Positions 32,348 to 42,674 are shown, counted from the first letter of the stretch. The stretch is DNA of 47,263 bases from Mangrovactinospora gilvigrisea (GCF_001879105.1 NZ_MLCF01000146.1:1-47263), one strand, 5' to 3'. Made by a program: numbers and translations. The notes: generated by a model not told the origin, from the sequence alone.

Positions 32348-33193
32348 TCAGCCCTTGATCCCGGCCTGCGCCACGCCCTGCACCAGCCAGCGCTGCAGCG
32401 CCACGAAGACCAGCACCAGCGGGAGGATGGAGATCCCGGCGGCCAGGAACAGCTCGTGGATGTTGATGGTCTGCGCGGTGATGAAGGTGGAGAGCGCCAC
32501 CTGCACCGTCCAGGAGCTCTGGTCCTGGCCGATGACCAGCGGCCAGAGGAAGGAGTTCCAGCCGTTGATGAAGGTGATCACCCCGATCGCGGCGAAGAAG
32601 TTGAGCGAGTTGGGGACGACGATCCGCCAGTAGGCGCCCCAGTAGCCGAGCCCGTCCACCCGGGCCGCCTCCTCCAGCTCCTTGGGGAAGCCCAGGAAGT
32701 ACTGCCGGAAGAGGAAGGCGGTGAACCCGGTGAAGAGCCCCGGGATGATCAGTCCGCGCAGGTCGGAGACCCAGCCCAGCGAGGAGACCAGCACGAAGCT
32801 GGGCACGAAGGTCACCGAGGCCGGCACCATCAGGGTGGCCAGCACGGCGTAGAAGACCTTGTTGGCGTGCCGGTAGGGGATCCGCGCCAGCCCGTAGCCG
32901 GCGAGCGAGCAGACCAGCAGGGTGCCGAGCGTGTGCAGCACGCCGACCTCCAGCGACACCAGCATGGAGTGCAGGAACGGCACGCTGGTGTCGTCGAACA
33001 GCTCGCCGAAGTTGCCCCACTGCAGATGCGCCGGGAACCACACCCAGGCGGCGCCCATGATGTCCTGCTCGGTGGAGAGGGCGTTCCTGATGATCAGGTA
33101 GAACGGCACCAGGAAGAGCACCGCGGCCACCGCGACCGCCGAGTAGATCCCGGCGGAGCCGAGCCGGGAGCGTCCCATCGGACTCCTGGACAT
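32348..33193 (-). CDS. Carbohydrate ABC transporter permease (MalG type)
   Basis: A 281-residue permease with six spans, the first at 'IYSAVAVAAVLFLVPFYLII' (about 15-34). The EAA loop is 'KELEEAARVDGLGYW' with 'IVVPNSLNF' downstream (about 178-205). The C-terminal end '...QGVAQAGIKG' is the typical 'GL..GAVKG' terminus of MalG-like permeases. Its ATG shares one base with the stop of the previous permease (TGATG). It is the last gene of a three-gene operon with no ATPase, so a shared ATPase such as MsiK is expected. Confidence 0.9.
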   Translation of the reverse strand: MSRSPMGRSRLGSAGIYSAVAVAAVLFLVPFYLIIRNALSTEQDIMGAAWVWFPAHLQWGNFGELFDDTSVPFLHSMLVSLEVGVLHTLGTLLVCSLAGYGLARIPYRHANKVFYAVLATLMVPASVTFVPSFVLVSSLGWVSDLRGLIIPGLFTGFTAFLFRQYFLGFPKELEEAARVDGLGYWGAYWRIVVPNSLNFFAAIGVITFINGWNSFLWPLVIGQDQSSWTVQVALSTFITAQTINIHELFLAAGISILPLVLVFVALQRWLVQGVAQAGIKG

Positions 33194-34077
33194 CAGTCCT
33201 CCCCCCTTCCGAAGCCCAGGATCCGGCCCTGGAGCAGAGTGACGACGCAGATGAGCACGGCGAGGACCAGCGCGCCGGCGCTGCCGTGCCCATAGTCCTG
33301 GTTCTGGCCGAGCGCCACCTGGTAGAGGTAGAGCAGCGGGGTGCGCCCCCAGGTGGTGCCCGAGCCGAGCAGGTTGTAGAACTCGTCGAACGCCTGGTAC
33401 GCGGCGATCAGCAGGAGCAGCACCACCGCCACCGAAGTGGCCCGCAGCTGCGGGAAGGTGATGTACCGGAAGGTCTGCCACCCCGACTTGGCCCCGTCGA
33501 TCGCGGCCGCCTCGTAGAGGTGGGGCGGGATGCTCTGCAGCGCGGCCAGGAACAGGATCATGTAGAAGCCGCACTGCAGCCAGAGCCGCAGGCTGACGAT
33601 GACCAGCCAGTACCAGGGCGGGTGCGGCGAGGCGAGCCACGAGACCGAGTGGATCCCGAACCAGCCCATGACGGTGTTGGCGAGCCCGAACCGCAGCCCC
33701 TGGAAGATCGACATCTTCCAGATCAGCGACGCGGCCACATAGGAGACCGCGGTCGGCAGGAAGAACACCGACCGGAAGAAGGCCTTCATGAACCTCAGCC
33801 GGTGCACCAGCAGGGCGAGCCCCAGCGACACCGCGTACGTCACGGGGACGATGAACGCGGCGAAGACGGTGAAGACGAGCAGCGAGTGGACGAAGTCCCC
33901 GTTGCTCAGCATGTCGGCGTAGTTGGAGAGGCCGACGAACCTGGTGGGCGTCACCGTCCCCTTGGCCTCGAAGAAGCTGAGCCACAGGCTCCACCCGATC
34001 GGGATGTAGACGAAGACCACGAGCCCGATCAGGAAGGGTCCGGTGAAGAGCCAGAAGGCGCGGGTGGTGCGCGACAT
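33193..34077 (-). CDS. Carbohydrate ABC transporter permease (MalF/UgpA type)
   Basis: A 294-residue permease. The N-terminal span is 'FWLFTGPFLIGLVVFVYIPI', the EAA loop 'PHLYEAAAIDGAKSGW' followed by 'ITFPQLRAT' (about 195-222), and the 'FDEFYNLLGSG' segment is typical of UgpA-like sugar permeases. The ATG at 34077 is preceded by GGAGG; an upstream in-frame ATG at 34146 lies inside the binding-protein gene. It begins 23 bp after the binding-protein stop. Confidence 0.9.
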   Translation of the reverse strand: MSRTTRAFWLFTGPFLIGLVVFVYIPIGWSLWLSFFEAKGTVTPTRFVGLSNYADMLSNGDFVHSLLVFTVFAAFIVPVTYAVSLGLALLVHRLRFMKAFFRSVFFLPTAVSYVAASLIWKMSIFQGLRFGLANTVMGWFGIHSVSWLASPHPPWYWLVIVSLRLWLQCGFYMILFLAALQSIPPHLYEAAAIDGAKSGWQTFRYITFPQLRATSVAVVLLLLIAAYQAFDEFYNLLGSGTTWGRTPLLYLYQVALGQNQDYGHGSAGALVLAVLICVVTLLQGRILGFGRGED

Positions 34078-34100
34078 GGCGATGCCTCCGGCCTGCCGGG

Positions 34101-35369
34101 TCAGCCGAACAGCTGCTTGAGCTGGCCGTTGACGGTGGTGTCGCACTTGTCGAGGGCCTTGCCGGGGTCACCCCCGGAGCGCACCGAGTCCGCCAGCACC
34201 GCCTGCAGCGCGGTGGCCATGGCCGGGGTGAACGCCGGGTTGTCGAAGTGCCCGTAGGTGTTGAAGAGCTTGACGCCGTCGGCGGCCACGCCGGACTGCA
34301 GCTTGGTGGCCTGCGACCGTATGGAGGCCCGCGGCGGGATGTGGAAGCCGTAGTTGAGCGCCCACTCCTTCTGGTACGCGGTCTGGTCGATCCACAGCCA
34401 CTTGACGAACGCCTTCGCCGCGTCGACGTCCTTCGCCTTGGACGACACGAACGCCGACCAGCCGCCGTTGTAGACCGACAGCTTGCCCGCGTCGCCGACC
34501 TTGGGGAACGGGAAGACGCCGACGTCGCCGGGGAACTTGGCGAGGATCGCGGGCATCGCCCACATGCCGCAGAACTGGATCGCGCACAGCTCGTTGAGGA
34601 ACGAGCCCGGGTCGGTGTAGTCGGTGGGCGCGCCGGTGAGCAGGTGCCCGCTGGTCCACAGCGTGCGCAGCGACTTCAGCCCGCCGACGACCGCGTCGGT
34701 GTGGTACGCAGGCTTGTGATCGGCGGTCAGGGTGTCGGCGCCGGCCGACCAGACCAGCGGGGCGGCGATGCCGTGCAGGTCGTTGCCGAGGAAGACGCCC
34801 TTCATCTTGCCGTTCGTCAACTTTGCGGCGGCCGCGATCAGTTCGTCGAGGGTGGTGGGCACCTGCACGCCGGCCTTGGCGAAGAGCGACTTCCGGTAGT
34901 AGAAGAACTGCGGGTCGTCGATCATGCGGACGCCGTAGATCTTGCCGTCGATGGTGTGCGAGGCGATGTCCGCGGGGAGGTAGTCGCCCTTGACCGGGCC
35001 GACGATGTCGTCGAGCGGGACGGCCTGCTTCGCCTTGACCATCTGGATGTTGGGCTGGTCCTCGAAGACGTCCGGCCCGCTGGAGGAGAGCAGCCCGGCG
35101 GAGAGCTTGCTGCCGTAGTCGCCCGCCACCCACTGGATGCTGACGTCGGCCTTCTTGTAGGCCTTGGCGAACTTCTGCGCGGCCTGCTGCGTGCCCTTCT
35201 CGCCGTACTGGTGGTACCACTGCGAGATCGACTTGCCGCCGCCCGAGGACGACCCCCCGCGGCCGTTGTTGTTGCCGCAGGCCGCGAGCGGACCGAGGGC
35301 GGCGAGGGCGCCGGCGGAGCGCAGGATGGCTCTGCGGCTGGGGCGGTGCGGACCAGACACTGCCGACAT
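34101..35369 (-). CDS. Sugar ABC transporter substrate-binding lipoprotein (Tat-type signal)
   Basis: A 422-residue family-1 binding protein. The signal 'SRRAILRSAGALAALGPL' has a twin-arginine motif and ends in the lipobox LAAC, so it is probably exported folded and lipidated. Binding-protein features include 'VSIQWVAGDYGSKLSAGL', 'GPDVFEDQPNIQ', 'GIAAPLVWSAGADTL', and 'SVYNGGWSAFVSSKAKD'. It is the first gene of the operon. It occupies roughly the place of the chitobiose transporter dasABC near dasR in S. coelicolor but does not resemble DasA, so the substrate is something else. A ROK regulator gene lies upstream. Confidence 0.88.
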   Translation of the reverse strand: MSAVSGPHRPSRRAILRSAGALAALGPLAACGNNNGRGGSSSGGGKSISQWYHQYGEKGTQQAAQKFAKAYKKADVSIQWVAGDYGSKLSAGLLSSSGPDVFEDQPNIQMVKAKQAVPLDDIVGPVKGDYLPADIASHTIDGKIYGVRMIDDPQFFYYRKSLFAKAGVQVPTTLDELIAAAAKLTNGKMKGVFLGNDLHGIAAPLVWSAGADTLTADHKPAYHTDAVVGGLKSLRTLWTSGHLLTGAPTDYTDPGSFLNELCAIQFCGMWAMPAILAKFPGDVGVFPFPKVGDAGKLSVYNGGWSAFVSSKAKDVDAAKAFVKWLWIDQTAYQKEWALNYGFHIPPRASIRSQATKLQSGVAADGVKLFNTYGHFDNPAFTPAMATALQAVLADSVRSGGDPGKALDKCDTTVNGQLKQLFG

Positions 35370-35513
35370 GACGACTCCCTTGTCTGATGATGACGGCTCA
35401 AGTGCGTTTGTGGGCGGTGACGTTAACCATCCGTCAACACTTCAGCAAGGGGTTAGACGAAGTCGATCAGAATCAAAACCATCACGCTCCCGCCCCCGCG
35501 GAAACACGACCGC
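35370..35513 (-). promoter_or_regulatory. Promoter region of the sugar importer with shared element
   Basis: The 144 bp upstream of the binding-protein gene contain CTTCGTCTAACCCCTT (minus strand, 35462-35447), found with one change at 36831-36816 upstream of the ROK gene. About 15 bp closer to the gene is TTGACG, a possible -35. The shared element is a candidate operator for the ROK protein. Confidence 0.6.
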
Positions 35514-36719
35514 TCACCCGGCGAGGCGGCCCCGCAGCGGCGCCAGCGCCCCCTCGAGCGCGAAGCTCGCCGCGCCGAGGCTCACCGCGCTGCTCCCCAG
35601 CCGGCTCAGCGCGATCCGCGTCGCGCCCCACGGCCGCGCCAGCGCCCGCGCCGCCACCGCGCCGCGCACCGCCCGGACCAGCGTCTCGCCGAGCGCCTCC
35701 GCGACCCAGCTGCTGAGCACCACCACCTCGGGGTTCAGCAGGTTCACCAGGTCGGCGACGCCGGCGCCCAGACAGCGGGCCGTCTCCTCCACCACCGCCA
35801 GCGCGTCCGAGTCCCCGCCCGCCGCCGCGCGCCCCAGCCCGCGCACCGTCGCCTGCTGGTCGCCCTCCCGCAGCAGCGGGCTGCCGGGCCGCAGCTCGGC
35901 GAGCGTCCGCATGATGCCCGGCGCCCCGGTGTACGCCTCCACACAGCCGCGGTTGCCGCACCGGCACGGCCGCCCGTCCAGCACCAGCGTGGTGTGGCCC
36001 CACTCCCCCGCGCTGTTGCTGCGGCCCCGGTGCAGCGCCCCGCCCACCGCGAGGCCCGCGCCGACGCCGGTGCCGAGGATCACCGCGACCGCGTCCGCGC
36101 AGTCCCGGGCGGCGCCGAACCACAGCTCGGCGGCCATCGCGGCGCGCATCGGGTTGTCCAGGTGGAGCGGGCCGGGCAGCCGGGCGGCGAGCAGATCGTG
36201 CAGCGGGACGTCCCGCCAGTCCCAGTTGGGCGCGAAGACGGCGATGCCGCGCTCCCGGTCGACCTGGCCGGGGACGCTGACGCCGACGCCGAGCACCTCG
36301 CCGTGGACGGCGGCCTTGGCGGCGACCTCGGTGACCGCCGCGGTGATCCGGTCGGCCACCGCGTCCGGCCGGCTCTCGTCCGCGCCGAACTCGCCGCCGG
36401 CCGTGGCCAGTACCTCCAGCCGCAGGTCGTAGGCCTCGGCGTGGATGAAGGTCTCACCGAGGTCGACCCCGATCAGGACGCCGCCGCGGGGGTTGGCGGC
36501 GACCAGGCCGCGGGGCCGCCCGCCGTCCGACTCCTCGAAGCCGACCTCCAGCACCATGCGCCGCTCGATCAGCTCGCCGACCAGGTTGGCGACGGTGGCG
36601 AGGCTCAGGCCGGTGGCGGCGGCGAGCTTCTGGCGGGAGGCCGGGGAGCCGGCGATGACCTGCCGGAGGACGGCGTAGCGGTTGGCCGTGCGGATGTCGC
36701 GTGAGGTCCTGCGCTGCAC
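35514..36719 (-). CDS. ROK-family transcriptional regulator
   Basis: About 401 residues. The N-terminal winged helix is 'NRYAVLRQVIAGSPASRQKL', 'AAATGLSLATVANLVGELIE' (split here), and the sugar-kinase-like body has 'GVLIGVDLGETFIHAEAYDL', 'GTGVGAGLAVGGALHRG', 'SNSAGEWGHTTLV' and the zinc motif 'CRCGNRGCVEAYTG'. The HTH identifies it as a NagC/XylR-type repressor, not a kinase. The start is taken as GTG at 36719, which is 9 bp after AGGAGG; the ATG at 36728 directly abuts that site. It lies upstream of the sugar importer on the same strand and probably senses its sugar. Confidence 0.88.
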   Translation of the reverse strand: MQRRTSRDIRTANRYAVLRQVIAGSPASRQKLAAATGLSLATVANLVGELIERRMVLEVGFEESDGGRPRGLVAANPRGGVLIGVDLGETFIHAEAYDLRLEVLATAGGEFGADESRPDAVADRITAAVTEVAAKAAVHGEVLGVGVSVPGQVDRERGIAVFAPNWDWRDVPLHDLLAARLPGPLHLDNPMRAAMAAELWFGAARDCADAVAVILGTGVGAGLAVGGALHRGRSNSAGEWGHTTLVLDGRPCRCGNRGCVEAYTGAPGIMRTLAELRPGSPLLREGDQQATVRGLGRAAAGGDSDALAVVEETARCLGAGVADLVNLLNPEVVVLSSWVAEALGETLVRAVRGAVAARALARPWGATRIALSRLGSSAVSLGAASFALEGALAPLRGRLAG

Positions 36720-36815
36720 TGCCGTCATCCTCCTGGTGCCACCGACCGCCCGGTGTTCTAGCGGGTCGAACGCCGAGGCTAGGCCCAACCGCCCCGGTTC
36801 TTCAAGGGGTTCGGA

Positions 36816-36831
36816 AAGGGGTTGGACGAAG
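36816..36831 (-). promoter_or_regulatory. Element upstream of the ROK gene shared with the sugar operon
   Basis: CTTCGTCCAACCCCTT on the minus strand differs by one base from 35447-35462. A second AACCCCTT lies 12 bp downstream (36811-36804) and overlaps TTGAAG, a possible -35 with TAGCCT 18 bp later. The arrangement suits autorepression. Confidence 0.55.
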
Positions 36832-36856
36832 CGTGCCGCACCCCGGGCGCGCGATG

Positions 36857-36965
36857 CGCTCCCGGGGAGACGAGAACCCGCGGCTGCGGCGGAGGGACCC
36901 TCAGCCCTCCGCCGCGCCGCGGGTTCTGATCGCCGACTCGTCCGCCCGGGGAGCTGTGCGGGGCT
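36857..36965. repeat. Long inverted repeat between the ROK gene and dasR
   Basis: The inner arms 36873-36896 and 36905-36927 are 23 bp of perfect complement with one bulged T and an 8-nt loop; complement continues outward imperfectly (GCTCCC-GGG ... GACGA against TCGTC ... CCCGGGGAGC) with an 11-nt insertion in the right arm. In all about 110 bp. No gene is seen between 36729 and 37412 that it would terminate, since both flanking genes read away from it. Confidence 0.75.
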
Positions 36966-37060
36966 CCCGGGGCAGGGTCGGCCTTCGGAGGCGGGTGTGG
37001 ATCAGGGCGGCACACCCGGCCTTCCGGCCCATGCGGCACCTGTGCGGTGTTGTGCTCCAT

Positions 37061-37076
37061 CGTGGACTAGACCACG
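37061..37076. promoter_or_regulatory. dre-like DasR operator, distal
   Basis: CGTGGACTAGACCACG matches the known DasR-responsive element core TGGTCTAGACCA with one change (A for T). It lies about 100 bp upstream of the predicted dasR promoter. Confidence 0.7.
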
Positions 37077-37079
37077 CTG

Positions 37080-37116
37080 CGATGTCCAGAGGTTGCCGGA
37101 CATCGTTGTAAACGAT
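37080..37116. promoter_or_regulatory. Two adjoining palindromes upstream of dasR
   Basis: CGATGTCC/GGACATCG (37080-37087 with 37098-37105) and ATCGTT-GTA-AACGAT (37102-37116) are both perfect and overlap by four bases. They lie between the two dre-like sites. The bound protein, if any, is unknown. Confidence 0.6.
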
Positions 37117-37139
37117 CACGAACACGCACGAGGACCGCA

Positions 37140-37175
37140 CAAGACGGGCGGATCGGCGAGTCGTAGGATGTCCTG
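37140..37175 (+). promoter_or_regulatory. Predicted dasR promoter
   Basis: TAGGAT at 37163-37168 matches the Streptomyces housekeeping -10; CAAGAC at 37140-37145, 17 bp upstream, is a weak -35. The predicted transcript start near 37175 would put dre-like site 2 just downstream of it, suitable for repression. Confidence 0.55.
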
Positions 37176-37183
37176 CGTCGCAC

Positions 37184-37199
37184 AATGGTTTAGACCATT
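37184..37199. promoter_or_regulatory. dre-like DasR operator, proximal
   Basis: AATGGTTTAGACCATT is a near-perfect palindrome and matches the dre core TGGTCTAGACCA with one change. Position just after the predicted start of transcription indicates autorepression of dasR. Confidence 0.8.
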
Positions 37200-37412
37200 A
37201 TGAAGACATTGGCATGGACCATGCGGAGGGTCAAGACGCCTGCAAGCGGGCCTGACACCGTGTTACGTGTCCGGAATCTGACAAGAGTTGAAGGGAAGCG
37301 TCCGGTACCGGCCCGATCAACGCGCGTACCGGCCGCAGCAGGGGCGCGGCGGCCTGCCCGGACGTGCCAAAGTTCTACAACTGGCTGTGCGCGATTCTCT
37401 TGGAGGAACACG

Positions 37413-38225
37413 GTGACGAACGGAACCGGCACCCCCGGACCGGCGCGGGGGCAGGGCGCGGCAGGAGGAGCGGTGGGCATGGTCGAAGCGTCCGGGACCG
37501 GGTCGACGGACAAGAGCCCGCGCGTGCCCAAGTACTACCGGCTCAAGAAGCACCTGCTCCAGATGACGGAGACGATGCCGCCCGGCACGCCCGTCCCCCC
37601 GGAGCGGACGCTCGCCTCGGAGTTCGACACCTCCCGCACCACCGTCCGGCAGGCGCTGCAGGAGCTGGTCGTGGAGGGACGGCTGGAGCGGATCCAGGGC
37701 AAGGGCACCTTTGTCGCCAAGCCCAAGGTCGCCCAGAGCCTCCAGCTCACCTCCTACACCGAGGACATGCGCGCGCAGGGCCTGGAGCCCACCTCCCAGC
37801 TGCTGGACATCGGGTACGTCACCGCGGACGAGCGGCTGGCCCGGCTGCTCGACATCCGCGAGGGCGGCCGGGTGCTGCGCATCGAGCGGCTGCGGCTGGC
37901 CAACTCGGAGCCGATGGCGATCGAGACGACCCACCTGTCGGCGAAGCGGTTCCCGGCGCTGCGCCGCAACCTGCTCAAGTACCGGTCGCTGTACAGCGCG
38001 TTGACCGAGGTCTACGGCGTCCACCTGATCGAGGCCGAGGAGACCATCGAGACCTCGCTCTGCACCCCGCGGGAGGCCGGCCTGCTGGGGACGGACACCG
38101 GGCTGCCGATGCTGCTGCTCTCCCGGCACAGCCGCGACGACCAGGGCGAGCCGGTGGAGTGGGTCCGCTCCGTCTACCGCGGCGACCGCTACAAGTTCGT
38201 CGCCCGCCTCCAGCGCCCCCGCTGA
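37413..38225 (+). CDS. dasR: GntR/HutC-family global regulator DasR
   Basis: A 270-residue regulator nearly identical in core segments to DasR: '[17 protein letters not shown]', the winged helix '[20 protein letters not shown]' and '[16 protein letters not shown]', and the UTRA effector domain (about 105-265: '[19 protein letters not shown]', '[19 protein letters not shown]', '[15 protein letters not shown]'). DasR represses N-acetylglucosamine uptake and catabolism and links them to development and antibiotics; glucosamine-6-phosphate releases it. GTG at 37413 is chosen because TTGGAGG (37400-37406) precedes it; this gives a 44-residue Gly-rich N-terminus. Two dre-like sites lie upstream, fitting known autoregulation. 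Confidence 0.95.
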   Translation: MTNGTGTPGPARGQGAAGGAVGMVEASGTGSTDKSPRVPKYYRLKKHLLQMTETMPPGTPVPPERTLASEFDTSRTTVRQALQELVVEGRLERIQGKGTFVAKPKVAQSLQLTSYTEDMRAQGLEPTSQLLDIGYVTADERLARLLDIREGGRVLRIERLRLANSEPMAIETTHLSAKRFPALRRNLLKYRSLYSALTEVYGVHLIEAEETIETSLCTPREAGLLGTDTGLPMLLLSRHSRDDQGEPVEWVRSVYRGDRYKFVARLQRPR

Positions 38226-38262
38226 GCGGGCTTGGCCACCCGCGGCGCCCTCGCCACGCCGA

Positions 38263-38306
38263 CCCCGGGCGGGGTGCCGGGGTGCAGAGGCGCCGAGGTT
38301 CGAACA
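38263..38306 (+). repeat. Dispersed 44-bp repeat, copy after dasR
   Basis: Identical except for one base to 40717-40760. It begins CCCCGGGCGGGGTGCCGGGG and ends GTTCGAACA, and lies 38 bp after the dasR stop. The same core in weaker form occurs in the tandem repeat at 21.1 kb. Confidence 0.85.
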
Positions 38307-38370
38307 AGGAGCGGCAACAGCGACCCACCACGGTCTGGCGGCCGACACGCACCTGCCCTAACGTCCAACC

Positions 38371-40517
<2,147 letters not shown>

Positions 40518-40521
<4 letters not shown>

Positions 40522-40700
40522 GCGGTGTGACGGCGAAGATCCGGTGGTACGTCCGCGAGCTGACGGGCGAGTCGGCCTACGACCGCTACGTGGAGCGCGA
40601 GCGCGCCGCGGGCCACCAGCCGCTGTCGCGGCGCGAGTTCGAGATCCGCCGGATGAAGGCCCGCGAGTCCGACCCCCGCCAGGGCTTCCGCTGCTGCTGA
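40518..40700 (+). CDS. YbdD/YjiX family small protein
   Basis: A 60-residue protein with 'AKIRWYVRELTGESAYDRYV', 'LSRREFEIRRMKARE' and a C-terminal 'GFRCC', the hallmarks of the YbdD/YjiX (DUF466) family. In enterobacteria such proteins are required for activity of the cognate CstA/BtsT transporter. The ATG overlaps the cstA stop by 4 bp (ATGA), so the two are translated in step. Confidence 0.93.
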
Positions 40701-40716
40701 GCCACCGCGCGACTGG

Positions 40717-40760
40717 CCCCGGGCGGGGTGCCGGGGTGCAGAGGCGCCGAAGTTCGAACA
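40717..40760 (+). repeat. Dispersed 44-bp repeat, copy after the YbdD-type gene
   Basis: Second copy of the element at 38263-38306, with one mismatch, 17 bp after the small gene's stop. The acetyltransferase start follows immediately. The terminal GTTCGAACA is palindromic (GTTCGAAC). Confidence 0.85.
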
Positions 40761-40772
40761 GGGGCGGCGGCG

Positions 40773-41282
40773 GTGAGCACACTGGACCGCATGGACATGC
40801 AGATCCGCGAGGCGACCCCGACCGACTTCGACCGCATCGGCACGCTCACCGCGACCGCGTACGTCGACGGCGCCGGCCTCTCCCCCGACGACAGCTACCT
40901 CGTCCACCTGCGCGACGCCGCCGGCCGCGCGGCCGTCGCCGACCTCCTCGTGGCCACCGACGGCGGCGAGGCCGTCCTCGGCACGGTGACGTACGTCACC
41001 GCCGCCAGCGCGATGCGCGAGATCGCCCGCCCCGGCGAGGCCGAGTTCCGGATGCTCGCCGTCGACGCCGCCGCCCGCGGCCGGGGTGTCGGCGAGGCCC
41101 TCGTCCGCGCCTGCGTCGACCGCGCCCGCGGGGCCGGCCTGGAGCGGATCGTCCTCTCGGTGATCGCCTCCAACGCGACGCCGCAGCGCCTCTACCGCCG
41201 CCTCGGCTTCACCCGGCTGCCCGACCGCGACTGGTACCCGATCCCCGAGGCCCTGCTGCACGCGTACGGGCTCGACCTCTAG
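40773..41282 (+). CDS. GNAT-family N-acetyltransferase
   Basis: About 169 residues. The GNAT acetyl-CoA site is 'EFRMLAVDAAARGRGVGEAL' with the R/Q-x-x-G-x-G/A motif as RGRGVG, and 'VIASNATPQRLYRRLGFTRL' is the C-terminal motif B. Starts at 40773 (GTG), 40791 (ATG) and 40797 (ATG) are all possible; the conserved 'MQIREATPTDFDRI' favours a start at or just before 40797. Acceptor unknown. It converges on the TPR gene with 34 bp between them. Confidence 0.83.
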   Translation: MSTLDRMDMQIREATPTDFDRIGTLTATAYVDGAGLSPDDSYLVHLRDAAGRAAVADLLVATDGGEAVLGTVTYVTAASAMREIARPGEAEFRMLAVDAAARGRGVGEALVRACVDRARGAGLERIVLSVIASNATPQRLYRRLGFTRLPDRDWYPIPEALLHAYGLDL

Positions 41283-41316
41283 CCGCGCGGGGGGCGCGCG
41301 CCGGCCCGGCGCCCGC

Positions 41317-42315
41317 TCAGCAGACCTCTTCGAGGTCCCGGTAGTCGCGGGCGTCCGGCGCCTCCGCGGCCCAGGCGTCCAGCAGGCCGCGCACCAGGCC
41401 CGTCGGCGCCGCGATGCCGCACTCGCGCTCGGCGAGCCACTCCACGCCGCCCGCACGCCCCAGATGGCCGTGGTCGTGCGGCGGCAGCCCCTCGCCGGAG
41501 CCGCCCGGCATCCCCGTGGAGTGGCCGAACTCGGCCTCGTCGCCCGGCTCGCCCGAACCGGTCACCATCCGGCCCTCCGAGCACGCCCGGCACAGCAGCC
41601 GCACCGACGAGGACCAGTCCTCCGCGGCGAACCCCGCCGCGGCCACCGCGCGCTCCAGCGCGTCCCGGTCCTTCTCGGTGGCGGCCTGCAGCACCACCAC
41701 GAACGTCGGCACCGGCGAGGGCGCCCACAGCTCGATCTCGTCGAAGACGGGGTAGACGTCGCCGTCCAGCGTCACCCGCTCGCCGTTCGGCACGCCGTCG
41801 TGGAGCACCACCTCGCCCCAGCGCCGCCCCGAGGACGGCAGCGGGATGGAGAGCACCTCGACCCGGCACGGGTCGAGCCGGCGGCCCCACACCACCTCGG
41901 ACTCGCCCTGCGGGGAGAGCCGCACCGGCGCCGAGCCGTAGTCGGCCTCGATGGCGCCGTCGCCCTGCGGCACCGGCAGGCCGTACTCCTGCCAGGCGCG
42001 CCGGGCCAGCGGCCAGTCGTGCAGGGCGGTGGCGGCGATGCCCAGGTTCCACCAGTCCGGCGCGTCCTGGTCGCGGTCCAGCAGGGCGACGGCCCGCAGG
42101 CCGGCGATCCGGGCCTGCTCCCAGTCGTGCCGGAACTTGTGCAGCAGCGCCAGGTTGTACCAGGAGTCGGAGAGCCACGGCTCCAGGTCCGCGGCGCGCA
42201 CCAGCAGGGCGCCCGCGTCCTCGTAGCGGCCGTTGTCGATCATCGAGAACGCGCGGTCCGTCGTCTGCCGCCAGGTGGCCGACGGCCGGTTCCGCGACTT
42301 GCCGAAGAACTTCAC
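41317..42315 (-). CDS. Tetratricopeptide-repeat protein
   Basis: A 332-residue cytoplasmic protein. Residues about 15-110 hold TPR-type helices ('TTDRAFSMIDNGRYEDAGAL', 'SDSWYNLALLHKFRHDWEQA', 'WWNLGIAATALHDWPLARRA'); the rest is a mixed domain with 'SGRRWGEVVLHDGVPNGERV' and two Cys-containing segments near the end. GTG at 42315 follows GAGGA at a spacing of 8. It lies downstream of rsrA on the same strand after a 386-bp gap (42316-42701) that has no gene and holds an inverted repeat. Function unknown; conserved next to rsrA in S. coelicolor as I recall. Confidence 0.8.
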   Translation of the reverse strand: MKFFGKSRNRPSATWRQTTDRAFSMIDNGRYEDAGALLVRAADLEPWLSDSWYNLALLHKFRHDWEQARIAGLRAVALLDRDQDAPDWWNLGIAATALHDWPLARRAWQEYGLPVPQGDGAIEADYGSAPVRLSPQGESEVVWGRRLDPCRVEVLSIPLPSSGRRWGEVVLHDGVPNGERVTLDGDVYPVFDEIELWAPSPVPTFVVVLQAATEKDRDALERAVAAAGFAAEDWSSSVRLLCRACSEGRMVTGSGEPGDEAEFGHSTGMPGGSGEGLPPHDHGHLGRAGGVEWLAERECGIAAPTGLVRGLLDAWAAEAPDARDYRDLEEVC

Positions 42316-42547
42316 TGCGACGTCCTCACTGCCGGACCACCTGCTGCCCCGCCTGCTGCTCCGCACCGTACCGCCGATCCACCGAGGGCCCCAGCGGTGC
42401 GGATCCCTCCACGATGCCGCCCCAGCGGCGACCGCGCACGGTGTCGCCCGCAGCGGTCGACAATCTTCCACACTTTCCCCACCCCATCGACGAAACTCTC
42501 CGCCCGGCCTGCGCTTTGGCGGCGCAGGGTGCCGCGCGTCGACACCA

Positions 42548-42627
42548 TACGGCCCCGCCCGTCCCCAAGGGGAATCCACGGACATCCGAGGACATCCTGG
42601 ACCCTGATGGGGTCGAACGGGGCCGTA
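42548..42627. repeat. Inverted repeat in the rsrA-TPR gap
   Basis: TACGGCCCCG (42548-42557) and CGGGGCCGTA (42618-42627) are perfect complements separated by 60 bp. Probably an operator pair or RNA stem for the TPR gene; no regulator is suggested. Confidence 0.45.
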
Positions 42628-42674
42628 CGGGGGGTGCGGGCGCAAAGCACCGGCGCGCGCCCTGCCGCCGCGCG

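Noticed and set aside
32348..35369. Identification of the sugar importer as DasABC
   Set aside because: Position near dasR suggested it, but the binding protein has a Tat-type signal and its sequence does not resemble DasA; no dre-like site lies upstream.
36701..37203. Small plus-strand open frames between the ROK gene and dasR
   Set aside because: Arg/Pro/Gly-rich translations across the long inverted repeat and dre-like sites; no ribosome site or codon bias of a gene.
38297..38305. tRNA-like GTTCGAA in the dispersed repeats
   Set aside because: The T-loop-like string is present but no acceptor, D-arm or anticodon stem can be formed around it.
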